From Thraustochytrium sp. TN22 (Eukaryota > Sar > Bigyra > Thraustochytrida > Thraustochytriidae): a DNA stretch of 64,000 nt. Below are positions 29,457 to 39,668 of the stretch, in pieces. The number at the start of each line of letters is the position of its first letter. Position 1 is the first letter of the stretch. Position numbers and translations under genes: made by a program. The stretch covers positions 62,001-126,000 of the forward strand of contig JABLUY010000073.1 in assembly GCA_013306675.1 (NCBI GenBank), read 5' to 3'. The notes beneath the pieces are model-generated. The model was not told where the DNA came from. It did no database searches and worked only from the letters and a program-made list of their open reading frames with translations.

Positions 29457-30058
29457 CGCCGAGAGGGATCTCTTTGCACCTTTTCCTTGCCCAATTTTGG
29501 TTCACGATCTTCTTTGTCAGCTGAGAGAGAGAGAGAGAGAGACGCAGACTGACGTGTCTTGGAGAGAAGGCTCACAGTACCCGCGGTAGCCTGTCGAGAC
29601 CCAACTCGTCTCTCTCCCTCTCTGTCTCTCAAAGTCTTATCTCTCTGTCATCAGGCGGCGTCTCTTTTTCTTTTCCCAAGTGCTTTCTTTCATCGCCAAG
29701 TTGTTCTGGCGTTGTTGTTCTTTCTTTTTTCCCTCGCGTGTATGCAAGTGCGGGTTGCTCATGCCGCGGCTAGGGTTGCGCTGCCGACCGTTTAGAGCAC
29801 GGAGAATCATACGCAAGAAGCAAGCAAGCAAGCAAGCACGGACAATCAACGCTCGCAAGAACGACGCGGCTGCTGGAGCCGCCGCCGCGGCAGGCAGCAA
29901 GCGCAGGCGCCCTTCTCCTGTGCAGTGCTCGCGCGCGCGCGCGCGTGCTGCGAGTCGCGAGCCTCTAGGCTCGCCACGACTGCGCCGCGCAGAGCAGCGT
30001 AGCGCAGGACTAGGGCGGCAGGGCGAACGAAGCACAGGCGGAGAGGAGAGAGAGCAAG
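29457..30058. other. Spacer between Mei2-like and IFT121 genes
   Basis: 602 bp with a GA dinucleotide tract at 29523-29542, CT-rich stretches at 29600-29640, and four CAAG copies at 29821-29836. The 3' part is the IFT121 promoter and leader by position. No gene was seen. Confidence 0.6.
29523..29542. repeat. GA dinucleotide microsatellite
   Basis: Ten perfect GA copies in the probable 3' untranslated region of the Mei2-like gene. Confidence 0.9.
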
Positions 30059-33000
30059 ATGTTCGTCTTCCTGAGCAAGAAAATTGCCATTCCGAACGGG
30101 GCGACGATCCACAGCCTGGCGTGGAACTCGGCGCAGGGATGGATTGCATGCGGCGGCGAGAATGGCCTGCTCAAGGTGCTCAAGCTCGAGGTGAGCGCGG
30201 ACTCCAAGGCGCGCGGCGTGGCGGCGCCGACAAACCTGTCGATGAACCAGTCTTTGGAGGGCCATCAGGGCGGTGTGGTGTGCTGTGTGTGGAACAAGGC
30301 GTACCGCAAGCTGACCACGAGCGACCAGTATGGGCTCATCATAGTGTGGATGCTGCACCGACAGATGTGGTTCGAGGAGATGATCAACAACCGCAACAAG
30401 AGCGTGGTCAAAGACATGCGCTGGACAGCGGACGGCGGGCGCATCTGCATTGGCTATGCGGACGGCGGCGTGATCGCCGGCGGCGTGGATGGCAACCGGC
30501 TGTGGGCCAAGGAGACTGGGCTCAACCTCAAGTTCGTGCAGTGGTCGCCGGAGGGGCGCAACATTCTGTTTGCCACCGAGGAGGCACGTGTGTACGTCTT
30601 CGATCAAAAGGGCAACAAGCTAGGCCGCCTGCCGCTCTTTGTGTCTGCGGAGGACGACGAGGCCGACGCCGCCGACATGGACGCCGATGCCAGTCCAGCG
30701 AACCGCGACGAGGGCATCATCGCGCTGGACTGGTACGATGGGTCGCGCGGCCACGTGGATGAGGACGCCCCGGACCTGATGATCGCCTTTGCGAACGGGC
30801 GCGTGCAGATCACCAAGGGCCTGCCGTCGCTCAAGGTGACCAAGGCAGCGACGGCGGCGGCGGCGGCGGCGGCTTCCTCCTCCTCAAGCAAGACACAGCG
30901 CCAGCGGGAGAGCAAGACAAACGAGGACCGAGACGCGCGCGCCGAGGACGACGGCGCCGCCGAGGCACTGCCAGAGACGTCGCGGCCCATCATCATCGAG
31001 ACCGGGATGCGCCTGAGCAAGGCTGCGTGGAGCGCAGACGGCTCGATCTTGGCCCTGGCCGGGTCGCAAGCACAGAAGCTACCGAACGGAGAGATGCGGC
31101 GCATGTGCATGGTGCAGTTCTACTCGCCGTTCGGCCAGCACCTTCGCACGCTCAAGGTGCCGGGCGGACGCATCTCGGCACTGACGTGGGAGGGCAGCGG
31201 ACTGCGCATCGCGCTGGCCGTGGACTCCTTCATCTACTTCGCCAACATCCGCCAGGACTACCGGTGGAGCTTCTTCGCCAACACGCTGTGTTACGCCTTC
31301 GTGCGGCCGGACCGACGCGACCACTCGGTGGTGTTTTGGGACACGCACGCCGAGGAGAAGCGCATCAAGTACGTGAAGCGGCTCATGAATATTCGCGGCG
31401 CCGGCGAGCACTGCGTGCTCACGTCGCGCGGCACGGGGACCGCGGCGGCCGCCAAGACGGGGGCGCCGCCGATCCGCCAGTACGGCCTCATTCTGTGCAA
31501 CGCGATCGGCACGGCCATTGACTCCAAGGTGATCAGCATCGAGCCAAGCTTCGTGGCCATGACCACGCAGTACGTGGTCGTCGCCAGCGACCGCGCCGTG
31601 TACGCGTGGCAGTATCGGTCAGCGAGCGCGGCGCGTGCGTCGTCGACGTCGACGACGCTGCCGCTGGGCCACAAGCCGCGTGCGGCCGGCGCGGAGAACG
31701 CAGGCAGCAATCAGGAGCTGCAGGAGTCGCTGCTTGACGTTACGAGCACACCGCAGGGTAGCAGCGCGGCGAGCGGCAAGCCGTCCAAGGCCAAGCGCGA
31801 GCGCGTGGTCCACGTGGATCTTGATCCGGCGCGCACATGCGTCACCGGGCTGGCGCTGCTGTCGGACGGTGACAAGCCGAGCGGCAAGAAGGCTGTCGAG
31901 ACGCGCAAGACGCTGCTGGATCTCTTGAGCCGCGAGACGTCGGACCCGATTGCGTGCATCGCGGCGAACGAAAAGTGCCTGGTCGTGGCGCGCGTGTCGG
32001 GCAGCATCCACCGTTACACGCTGCCGCACTTGATGTTGGAAGGCAAAGTGGTGGTGCGGTGCCGGCCGCAGCAGGTGGCACTCAACTGCGACAACACGAA
32101 GCTGTCGGTCATCGACATCAACGGCGTCCTGTCCCTCGTCGACCTGGACAAGACGGGTGATGCCAAGGCTGCGGCCGGCGGCGGCGGCGGCTCCGGCTCA
32201 GCCTCAGGCACGGGCGGGCGCACGCTGGACTTTGAGCGTAAGGACACCTGGGATATGATGTGGGCGACCGACAACCCAGACCTGCTTGCCGTCATGGAGA
32301 AGACGCGTCTGTACGTGTACCGCGGCACGGAGCCTGAGGAGCCTGTGCTGAGCTCCGGGTACCTGTGCAGGCACGAGGACCTGCAGATCAAGGCGGTGAT
32401 GCTGGACGAGATGCTGGCCCAGCCGACTGTGCCGTCGAATGAGGGCATCGTGCAGTTCCCAACCAAGTCGTTGCGCGACGCACGCGAGATGCTTCGCGCT
32501 GAGAGCGTGCAGGAGGTAGCGGACTTCGTCGAGCGCCACCCGCACCCGAAGCTGTGGCGGCTGCTGGCCGAGGCGTCGCTGGAGCAGCTCGACTTTGCGA
32601 CAGCCGAGAAGGCCTTTGTCAAGTGCGCCGACTATCCGGGCATCCAGCTGGTCAAGGCGCTGCGCGTGCTCAATGACAAGGTGAAGCAGCGCGCGCAGGT
32701 GGCCGCGTACTTTGAGCGCTTCGACGAGGCCGAGGCGCTGTATCGCGACATTGACCGCAAGGACCTGGCCATTGACCTGCGCATGATGCTGGGCGACTGG
32801 TTTCGCGTCGTACAGCTCGTGCAGATGGGCGGCAGCGGCGGCGATGATGAGCTGATGCGGCGCGCGTGGCGCGAGATTGGCGACTACTACGCGTCGCGGC
32901 AAAAGTGGAGCAAGGCCGTTCAATACTACGCCTCGGCCAAGGACCCCGAGTCCCTGGTGGAATGCTACTACCTGCTGGAGGAGTACGGCTCGCTGGAGAA

Positions 33001-34126
33001 GCTCGTGCGCATCATTCCGGAGAACTCGCCTGTGCTGCTCAACATCGCGCGCAAGTTCCAGGCCGTGGGCATGTCGCAGGCTGCGTGCACCGCGTACCTC
33101 AAGGCAGGCGACGTCAAGGCTGCCATCGACTGCTGCGTGCTACTCAACCAGTGGGATCAGGCCGTGGAGCTGGCACAGGAGTATGAGTTTCCGCAGATCG
33201 AAGGCCTCCTGGCCAAGTACGCCTCGCACCTTCTGGACAAGGGCCAGAAGCTGCAGGCGATCGAGCTGTACCGTCGCGCGCACAAGAGCACGCAGGCAGC
33301 CAGCCTGCTCGCCAGCCTCGCCCAGGAGGTGGGGCGCACCAAGGTGAACCCTCTGGACGCCAAGAAGCTGCACGTGCTTGCGGCCATGGAGATGGAGGAG
33401 CTGCGCTCGCGCGTGCTGGACACGCAGCTCAAGACCATGGGCCTGACGCAGCAGGACGCGCCCGAGGACGACCCCGATGCGGACTTTGAGCTCGGCACGA
33501 AGCGCATGGGCGGCCGCACGCGCGCCAACATGACCATGACGGCGGCGCAGACCACGGCCGCCACGCTGGAGAGCTTGGTGCAGCACGACGCGGCAACCGG
33601 TGAGAATCGCTCGCTCGACAACGCCTGGAAGGGCGCCGAGGGCTATCACCTCTTCATGCTCGCGCAGCGGCAGCTGTACAGCGGCAAGCTGCAGGATGCC
33701 CTGGTCACGGCCGTGCAGCTGCGCGCGTACGACGACGTGCTCGACCCGCGCGACGTGCACTCGCTCATTGCGCTGACCGCCTACCACAACGAGGCGTGGG
33801 GCCAGTGCTCCAAGGCTTTTGTGGAGCTCGAGTCGCTGCGCTCCTCGGTCTGCTCCTCAGAGGACCGTGACGCTTTTGCGGCGCTCGCGCTACAGATCTT
33901 CACCGCGAACCGCCCAGTCGACCCACCTGAGATCGCCGAGAAGGTGGAGGCCATCGAGCAGGGCCGTGCCAGCAAGAGCCCTGTCTGCATGATGACGGGC
34001 GCCACCATTACCGACGCGGGCGCTGCAGGCCACGTATACAAGTGCCGTCGATGCTCTCGCAAGATGCTCGAGCGGTACCTGCGTGGCTGGAACAACTGCC
34101 CGCTTTGCCACATGATGCTTGCCTGA
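30059..34126 (+). CDS. IFT121: Intraflagellar transport protein 121 (WDR35), IFT-A subunit
   Basis: A 1,355-aa orthologue of IFT121/WDR35. The N-terminus MFVFLSKKIAIPNGATIHSL, then GWIACGGENGLLKVLKLE, NLSMNQSLEGH, KLTTSDQYGLIIVWML and WFEEMINNRNKSVVK, follows the known family sequence closely. Two WD40 propellers fill the N-terminal half, a TPR-like alpha-solenoid the C-terminal half (about 780-1250), and a Cys-rich zinc-binding end closes it (YKCRRCSRKMLERYL, then CPLCHMMLA). It is longer than human WDR35 (about 1,180 aa) through Ala/Ser-rich and acidic insertions in the propellers. IFT-A drives retrograde transport and entry of membrane proteins into cilia, so the organism must build cilia at some stage. 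The ATG at 30059 gives the family start. No intron. Confidence 0.96.
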   Translation: MFVFLSKKIAIPNGATIHSLAWNSAQGWIACGGENGLLKVLKLEVSADSKARGVAAPTNLSMNQSLEGHQGGVVCCVWNKAYRKLTTSDQYGLIIVWMLHRQMWFEEMINNRNKSVVKDMRWTADGGRICIGYADGGVIAGGVDGNRLWAKETGLNLKFVQWSPEGRNILFATEEARVYVFDQKGNKLGRLPLFVSAEDDEADAADMDADASPANRDEGIIALDWYDGSRGHVDEDAPDLMIAFANGRVQITKGLPSLKVTKAATAAAAAAASSSSSKTQRQRESKTNEDRDARAEDDGAAEALPETSRPIIIETGMRLSKAAWSADGSILALAGSQAQKLPNGEMRRMCMVQFYSPFGQHLRTLKVPGGRISALTWEGSGLRIALAVDSFIYFANIRQDYRWSFFANTLCYAFVRPDRRDHSVVFWDTHAEEKRIKYVKRLMNIRGAGEHCVLTSRGTGTAAAAKTGAPPIRQYGLILCNAIGTAIDSKVISIEPSFVAMTTQYVVVASDRAVYAWQYRSASAARASSTSTTLPLGHKPRAAGAENAGSNQELQESLLDVTSTPQGSSAASGKPSKAKRERVVHVDLDPARTCVTGLALLSDGDKPSGKKAVETRKTLLDLLSRETSDPIACIAANEKCLVVARVSGSIHRYTLPHLMLEGKVVVRCRPQQVALNCDNTKLSVIDINGVLSLVDLDKTGDAKAAAGGGGGSGSASGTGGRTLDFERKDTWDMMWATDNPDLLAVMEKTRLYVYRGTEPEEPVLSSGYLCRHEDLQIKAVMLDEMLAQPTVPSNEGIVQFPTKSLRDAREMLRAESVQEVADFVERHPHPKLWRLLAEASLEQLDFATAEKAFVKCADYPGIQLVKALRVLNDKVKQRAQVAAYFERFDEAEALYRDIDRKDLAIDLRMMLGDWFRVVQLVQMGGSGGDDELMRRAWREIGDYYASRQKWSKAVQYYASAKDPESLVECYYLLEEYGSLEKLVRIIPENSPVLLNIARKFQAVGMSQAACTAYLKAGDVKAAIDCCVLLNQWDQAVELAQEYEFPQIEGLLAKYASHLLDKGQKLQAIELYRRAHKSTQAASLLASLAQEVGRTKVNPLDAKKLHVLAAMEMEELRSRVLDTQLKTMGLTQQDAPEDDPDADFELGTKRMGGRTRANMTMTAAQTTAATLESLVQHDAATGENRSLDNAWKGAEGYHLFMLAQRQLYSGKLQDALVTAVQLRAYDDVLDPRDVHSLIALTAYHNEAWGQCSKAFVELESLRSSVCSSEDRDAFAALALQIFTANRPVDPPEIAEKVEAIEQGRASKSPVCMMTGATITDAGAAGHVYKCRRCSRKMLERYLRGWNNCPLCHMMLA

Positions 34127-34277
34127 TGCGTCGGTCATGGAACAGCAAGAGAAGCTTAGGAGAGAACAAATTGCACGAGGTGTTTGTTTGTTTGCTTGCT
34201 TGCTTGCTTGGCTTGATTGCTTGCGTTGCGTTGCTTGCTTGATTGAATGATTGGTTTGGTGGTCACCTCACCTCACC
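34127..34277. repeat. Convergent 151-bp spacer made of simple repeats
   Basis: Between the stop codons of IFT121 and the CFAP65-like gene. It consists largely of GTTT/GCTT repeats (about 34179-34250) and four CACCT copies (about 34263-34285, running into the stop region of the downstream gene). Both 3' untranslated regions must be very short or overlap. Confidence 0.85.
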
Positions 34278-37200
34278 TCACCTCACGTGACCACGAGAAT
34301 CCTCGCGGTACAACATTGTCGTATGTGACACGAGGGAGATCTCGCCGCGTGAAGCCTCCTCAATGAGGTTGAGCAACGTGTTCTCCAGGACGTCGTGCGC
34401 CAGCTGCTGACAGGCAGGATCCTTGAGCGCCTCGATTCGCTGCTGCTCGCGCGCCATTTGCTGCGTCTTGAGTGCGTCGATTGGAGCACTGTGCGCGCGG
34501 AGCCCCTTGGCGGCCAAAAGGTCGATGAAGCGGGGCGCTGGTGCGGTGCGCTGCCCCTCGAGCGCGTCTTGGACGCTCTTGTGCGCAAGTGCCTTGCGCA
34601 GGGTTGAGACGGTGGTCTGGTCAGCGTCCTCATGCTGCTGGTTTGCGCCAGCCGGCGGTGTGAAGAGGTGGCCGAGGCCGGTGCCCAACAAGGCATCGGC
34701 GTCGCGCGCGCTGTGAACCTCGCCGCGGACACGCAGCGAGATGCGCTGCAAGGCGTTCGCCCCCGCGGCCATGCCTGCAGTGGGTGAACGCTGCACCGCG
34801 CTGGCGACCGGGTTCGAGGCTTGCTGCATGCTGACGGTGTTGCTCTGGTCGCTAGTGTCCATGGCGTGGTCGGTGTCATGGCCGTCGTCGTCATCGAGCA
34901 GGAGCACGTGGTCCGAGGACGGGGCGCGGCCCAACGAGCGCATGCGCGCGTCGCGTGCTGCCGTGGACCGGCCCACGACGCTCTGATGCACATGCGGCTG
35001 GCGCTTCTTGCGGTGAAGGTGACGCACGGACGAGGCGCGCGACTCGGTGCGGAAGGGGCTGGGCGGCACGTCCTGGCCGCGCGGGCTGGCCCCGTGAGGA
35101 GTGCCAGCGGCGCCCTCCTCGTCGGCGCTGGCGCCGCTGAGCTGGTCTCGGCTGGAGGCCACGTTGCAGGGTAGGTCGGCGTCCAGCACGAGCGGCATGT
35201 GCGAGGGCGTGGCGACAGTGACCTTGCAGAGCACAAAGTCGCCGGGTGCGACCTCGCCGCGCGCTGGGCGCACGAGAGCCGTGCCGTCAGCCAGCAGCGG
35301 GTGCGTGGCGTCCCAGGCAAAGTTGAGCGTCGAGGCTGTGTGATTGCGCAGAAAGACAATGCGCGAGGCGACCGCGCTGGCAACAAGGTCACCGAAGTCG
35401 AGGACGTCCAGCGAAAAGGACGCGAGCTGACCGGGCTGCGCAAGCACCTGCTGCACCGGCGGCTGCTCGCAGCGGCCAGGCGTGGCAGCGACGTCAGCTG
35501 GATCGAGTGGGTGAAAGCCGCGGGCCTGGAGTGCGACCTCGAGCATCGAGGCGGCGGCCGTCTCGCCGCCGTCCTCGGACTCGGGCCTGGCGCTAGACGC
35601 TGGGCGCACCGCGATGGGCAGCCTGCAGGCGTAGGTCTTGGCCTCGAGCGGCGCAAAGACGAAGGCGAGCTGTGCGCTGCCGCCGCCGCCCGCGATGACG
35701 CCCTCGGGTGTGAGGCAGCGCAGCACGGGAAAGTCAAAGTTGGCGGCGGTCATGGCGCGTAGGGGCGCCTCGTCGACCGTGAAAACAGCGTCAGCCGACC
35801 CGGTGTTGCGCAGCTCCACGTATTGCACAGGCGGGTCACGCTTTCCAATCGGCATCCGCGCGAGAATACAGTCGCGCGCCACTGGGAAGACGCCCGGGAC
35901 GCCGGACGGCAGCGTGCGGCCCTCGAGGCGGACCCGCACCTGCTTGCCGTTCACGAGACCCAGGAGGACCTCAAGGTTGTGAACGCCGCCGTAGTCGAGC
36001 AGGTGGTGACGGTAGGAGACGCGGAGCGTGACGGCCTCGCCGGGGCCAAGCAGGCCTGAGCGCGGCGAAATGTCGAAGACACGGTTGTCGAGAAGAAAGG
36101 CCTGGCGCACCTCGGCCTCGCAGAGGTCGCGCGAGTCGGCCCACGGCTCGACATCGATCTCGGAGTCATTGGGGAACTGGACACCGAACTCGGCCGGCAG
36201 CTTGCCGGCGTTGGTGAGCTGCAGGTGGATGTGCTCCGTGGGCGACATGTGTAGCGCCGGCGTGAAGCGAAAGGTGACAACCTCAAGCATCTCGCGCAGC
36301 TCGTCCTTGCGTGAGCGGCCCATGCCGGGCACCGAGGCGCACTTGACGAACTCGACGTCGGTGTCGGTGACCGGGCTGGCCAGGAGCATGTTGAGTCGGC
36401 GCAGGTCAAGCTGCTTCCAGAGCGCCGCCGGGCTCGCGGTGGAGCGAGCGTCCTGGACCAGGATGCTCGGGTCGGCGGCGGAGCCGGACGCTGCGCAAGT
36501 GGCGCCGGAGCCGGTGTCCTTGCCCTTGTCAAGGCAGGTGCAGACGAGAGTGAAGTCGAAGCTGCCGCACTTGCCGGGCGTGAAGGAGAGCGCGACGGGC
36601 AGCGAGGCGCGCGCCGGAATGGTCATGGCGGCGGGCTCGACCTGCAGATAGTCGGGGCGGTCGCCAAGGATGTCGAACTTGACCTCGACTTCGCACTCGG
36701 CGTGGTTGACGACGCCAACGGTGGCCTTGGAGGAGGCCTGCGCCAAGATCGTTCCAAGGTCGACCTTGGTGGCGTCGAACTGGACGCAGGACGTGGAGCC
36801 GGACGCGTGGATGGACAGCGTACCGCGCGTCTCCTGCGCGATGCCCTGGCGCGGCCAGATGCTGCGCGTGAAGAGAATGCAGTCCATCTCATAGCGGCGC
36901 GGCGCGGTGGGCGCGAACTGCCAGGTGACGAGGGCGCGCTCGTTGCCACGCAGCAGACCGCGCGCCGGCTGCACGGTGAGCACGGAGCGGAAGCGGCGCG
37001 GGATGCGCCACTCAAACTCGAGCGGGACTCGCGCGGTGTTCTTGAGCGCGATCTGGCGCTGCGAGCGCAGTCCGAGACAGGTGGGCTTGATGAAAAGGTC
37101 TTCGGTGGCCGAACCACTCTGAGCGTCGGCGGCCTGGTCGGCGGCCTGTGCGTCGAGCATGGCGATCTCCGGGACGGCACAGAAGCTGGAGAGCGCGAGC

Positions 37201-39668
37201 GTGTGCGTGTTGCTGGCGGCGCCGTTGAGCTTGCACTTGAGCAGGTGGCGGTGCTCACCCGTGCGCGAGGGGACGCTGCGGAGGATGACAATCTGGAAAA
37301 GACCGCGCTCGATCTGGCCGACGCGCGGCATCACGTCGAAGTGCCCGGTGGGGTCGTGGGAGAACTCGAAGCGCACCGGCGTGTCCCCGTTGTTCTCAAT
37401 GATGACAGTCTGCATGGCGCTCTCGCCAAGGTGGCACACCGGGAACTGGATCGGGTGCCAGTAGCTGCCCTTGGCTGCCGCGAGGTCGTCGTGGTTGGCG
37501 CCCGACGCAACGGCCGCCGCTACGGCGGCCGCGGCCGCCGAGGAAGAGGAGGAGGAGGACGCGGACGCGGACGAGGACGAGGAAGAAGCTGCGGCGGCAG
37601 CTGGGGTCGGTGCGATGAAGTTGACCTTGGGCAGAAAGTGCTCAATGCCGGGCTGGAAAGTGTGGCCGAGGAGTCGAACGCTAAGGAACCAGGGCGGCAC
37701 GAATGCGCGGTCCTTGACGAGGCGAAAGGTGCGGTTCGTCTTGAGGTGCACGTAGGCGCTGGCTGTGGCAAAGAAGTAGGCATTGTCGGCGGGCGGACGA
37801 AAGTGCACACGAAATTCGACCGTGCGGCCCGGGCCAATATCCTGTGAGGTCGGGAAGATGGCGAAGGGCGGCACCGCGGCGCCCTCGGCGCGCCAGTTGA
37901 CGGTCCAGCCGCAGGTAACCTTGGCGTGGTGGCGGTTGGTGACGCGCAGCACGCGCTTGTCGGCGTCGGCACGCACCACGGAGCTGGCACCAAAGTCGAT
38001 CTCGTCTGCGTCGAGGCCAACGACGCGCGACGGCAGCGTGGGCCGCGCGAAGAGCTGTTGGCAGACCTCGAGCTGGCCTTTGGAGAAGCTGCCGCTGCAG
38101 GTGACGGTGGCGTCATTTTCCGGGAAGGACGCAACGAGGGCGGCCTCGGTGCGGTCTTCGGCCTCGGACACGTTCTCGTCGAGCAGATCCATGACGCCCT
38201 TGGACGCGGCGGCCGCGGAGTCGAGCTCGCTGCGCAGCTCGCGGTCCTTCTCCACCTCGAGCAAGTGCTCGGGCGTCTCGCGAGCCAGGCCTTCCAGCTC
38301 GCGACGACGGTAGGCGACGAGGTGGCGCAGAAGAAGCGGCTGCGGGCGGTTTGCGCGGCCGTCGATGGTGTCCTCGTAGCAAGTCCCGATGAGGTCGAAG
38401 TAGAGCGGAAGCTGGTCGTGAAGCACGCAAAAGAGCCGGCGGTAGTAGTTGCCCGGGCGGTGCGCACGGAAGCGCACGGTGACGGCCTTGTCAAGCTGTG
38501 CTGGGATCTCGCCCGAGACGGGGTCGACGAACTCGAACTCTCCGTGAGGGTCGGCGAAGAACTGATACCGAACTGGCTTGTCCGAGGCGTTGCGCAGGTG
38601 CAGCGCGCGCGTCGGCGCAGCGTCGGAACCGAGCACGTACTGGCCGAACTGCACGGACTGGGTGGTGGGCACGGACACCTTGGGCCCGACGCAAAGCCCC
38701 ACGCACTCGAGGCGCGCAACGTTACCACCTGGCGTCTCCACGAGGTAGGTGTCACAGGAGAACTGGCCGAGAGACGCAGGCCGGTAGCGCACGCGCAGCG
38801 TGGCGAGTTGGCCGGGCTCGATAAGGTGTGCGTCGGCGCGGACGTCAAAGACCGGGGGCAGGTCGCTCTCGACGCGGCGGATCGCGAAGCGGGCCGGCAC
38901 GAACGACTGGTTGCGCAGCACGATCTCTTTGTCCACGGTGTCTCCTGGTAGCACTTCCCCAAAGTCGATGCGGGTCTCGCTCAGCGCCACGTGCGGGTAC
39001 TTGCCGATGCCGCTCATCTTGAAGACCACCGGGCTGGTGTCCAGGCCGCTCACGTGTAGCAGCGCCTTGCTGACGACAACGCTCGCGTCGATGGGCGCGT
39101 ACGTGGCTCGGAATGTGCTTGTCTCGCCGTCTTTGATATTGCCGGCCGCTGGCTCGATGGCGAAGGGTGCCTCTGCCTCCCAGCGGAAGTCTACAGGGAC
39201 CTGGCCGGTGTTGCGCACCTCGAAGGAGCGTGCCGTGTCCTCGCTGATGGGACAAAAGCCAAAGTCGAGCATCTCCGGCACGCTCACAGACACGTTCGAC
39301 AGGCGCGCGCGCACCGGGATGTAAAAGGTCCATGTGAGCTTCTTGTTGCGCAGCACGAACTCCACGTAGTCATCGTACGGCTCCACGCGCACTGGCCGGA
39401 ACATGACCTGCACAGGAAAGTTCATGCCCGGGCTGAGTGTGATGACCTCGGGGAAATCCATGCTGAAGAAGGACGTCTCTGGCGGCTTGTACTTGACCTT
39501 GATGGTCTCGTTGCCCACGTTTTTGAGCACCAGTGTCTTGCAGAACTCGCCGCCGGGGCTCCACGACCCATTAGGCCACAGCAGCTCGTCGCCGCACTCC
39601 ACGCCGAAGCGCCGCACGCGCTCCTCGCGGTCCAGCACCTCCGGCGCAAGCCGCACCGTGCTTGCCAT
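34278..39668 (-). CDS. CFAP65: CFAP65-like axonemal protein with multiple ASH/MSP domains
   Basis: A 1,796-aa protein resembling CFAP65 (CCDC108; human about 1,900 aa). The N-terminus FGVECGDELLWPNGSWSPGG, then LKNVGNETIKVKYKPPETSF and ITLSPGMNFPVQVMFRP, follows the family pattern. Successive ASPM-SPD2-Hydin/MSP-like Ig domains fill most of the chain, each with an FG or DFG core (LDFGFCPISEDTARSFEVRN, IDFGEVLPGDTVDKEIVLRN, VQFGQYVLGSDAAPTRALHL). A block LPLYFDLIGTCYEDTI is also family-like. A Ser/Ala run lies at about 690-725, and the C-terminal 400 residues are low-complexity before a final helical segment. CFAP65 sits on the central apparatus or axoneme and is needed for flagellar motility. 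It is convergent with IFT121. HYDIN-like relatives were considered, but length and N-terminus favour CFAP65. Confidence 0.82.
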   Translation of the reverse strand: MASTVRLAPEVLDREERVRRFGVECGDELLWPNGSWSPGGEFCKTLVLKNVGNETIKVKYKPPETSFFSMDFPEVITLSPGMNFPVQVMFRPVRVEPYDDYVEFVLRNKKLTWTFYIPVRARLSNVSVSVPEMLDFGFCPISEDTARSFEVRNTGQVPVDFRWEAEAPFAIEPAAGNIKDGETSTFRATYAPIDASVVVSKALLHVSGLDTSPVVFKMSGIGKYPHVALSETRIDFGEVLPGDTVDKEIVLRNQSFVPARFAIRRVESDLPPVFDVRADAHLIEPGQLATLRVRYRPASLGQFSCDTYLVETPGGNVARLECVGLCVGPKVSVPTTQSVQFGQYVLGSDAAPTRALHLRNASDKPVRYQFFADPHGEFEFVDPVSGEIPAQLDKAVTVRFRAHRPGNYYRRLFCVLHDQLPLYFDLIGTCYEDTIDGRANRPQPLLLRHLVAYRRRELEGLARETPEHLLEVEKDRELRSELDSAAAASKGVMDLLDENVSEAEDRTEAALVASFPENDATVTCSGSFSKGQLEVCQQLFARPTLPSRVVGLDADEIDFGASSVVRADADKRVLRVTNRHHAKVTCGWTVNWRAEGAAVPPFAIFPTSQDIGPGRTVEFRVHFRPPADNAYFFATASAYVHLKTNRTFRLVKDRAFVPPWFLSVRLLGHTFQPGIEHFLPKVNFIAPTPAAAAASSSSSSASASSSSSSSAAAAAVAAAVASGANHDDLAAAKGSYWHPIQFPVCHLGESAMQTVIIENNGDTPVRFEFSHDPTGHFDVMPRVGQIERGLFQIVILRSVPSRTGEHRHLLKCKLNGAASNTHTLALSSFCAVPEIAMLDAQAADQAADAQSGSATEDLFIKPTCLGLRSQRQIALKNTARVPLEFEWRIPRRFRSVLTVQPARGLLRGNERALVTWQFAPTAPRRYEMDCILFTRSIWPRQGIAQETRGTLSIHASGSTSCVQFDATKVDLGTILAQASSKATVGVVNHAECEVEVKFDILGDRPDYLQVEPAAMTIPARASLPVALSFTPGKCGSFDFTLVCTCLDKGKDTGSGATCAASGSAADPSILVQDARSTASPAALWKQLDLRRLNMLLASPVTDTDVEFVKCASVPGMGRSRKDELREMLEVVTFRFTPALHMSPTEHIHLQLTNAGKLPAEFGVQFPNDSEIDVEPWADSRDLCEAEVRQAFLLDNRVFDISPRSGLLGPGEAVTLRVSYRHHLLDYGGVHNLEVLLGLVNGKQVRVRLEGRTLPSGVPGVFPVARDCILARMPIGKRDPPVQYVELRNTGSADAVFTVDEAPLRAMTAANFDFPVLRCLTPEGVIAGGGGSAQLAFVFAPLEAKTYACRLPIAVRPASSARPESEDGGETAAASMLEVALQARGFHPLDPADVAATPGRCEQPPVQQVLAQPGQLASFSLDVLDFGDLVASAVASRIVFLRNHTASTLNFAWDATHPLLADGTALVRPARGEVAPGDFVLCKVTVATPSHMPLVLDADLPCNVASSRDQLSGASADEEGAAGTPHGASPRGQDVPPSPFRTESRASSVRHLHRKKRQPHVHQSVVGRSTAARDARMRSLGRAPSSDHVLLLDDDDGHDTDHAMDTSDQSNTVSMQQASNPVASAVQRSPTAGMAAGANALQRISLRVRGEVHSARDADALLGTGLGHLFTPPAGANQQHEDADQTTVSTLRKALAHKSVQDALEGQRTAPAPRFIDLLAAKGLRAHSAPIDALKTQQMAREQQRIEALKDPACQQLAHDVLENTLLNLIEEASRGEISLVSHTTMLYREDSRGHVR

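Noticed and set aside
34278-39668. HYDIN rather than CFAP65 for the ASH-domain protein
   Set aside because: HYDIN is several times longer and lacks this N-terminal pattern; the length and first 60 residues fit CFAP65 better.
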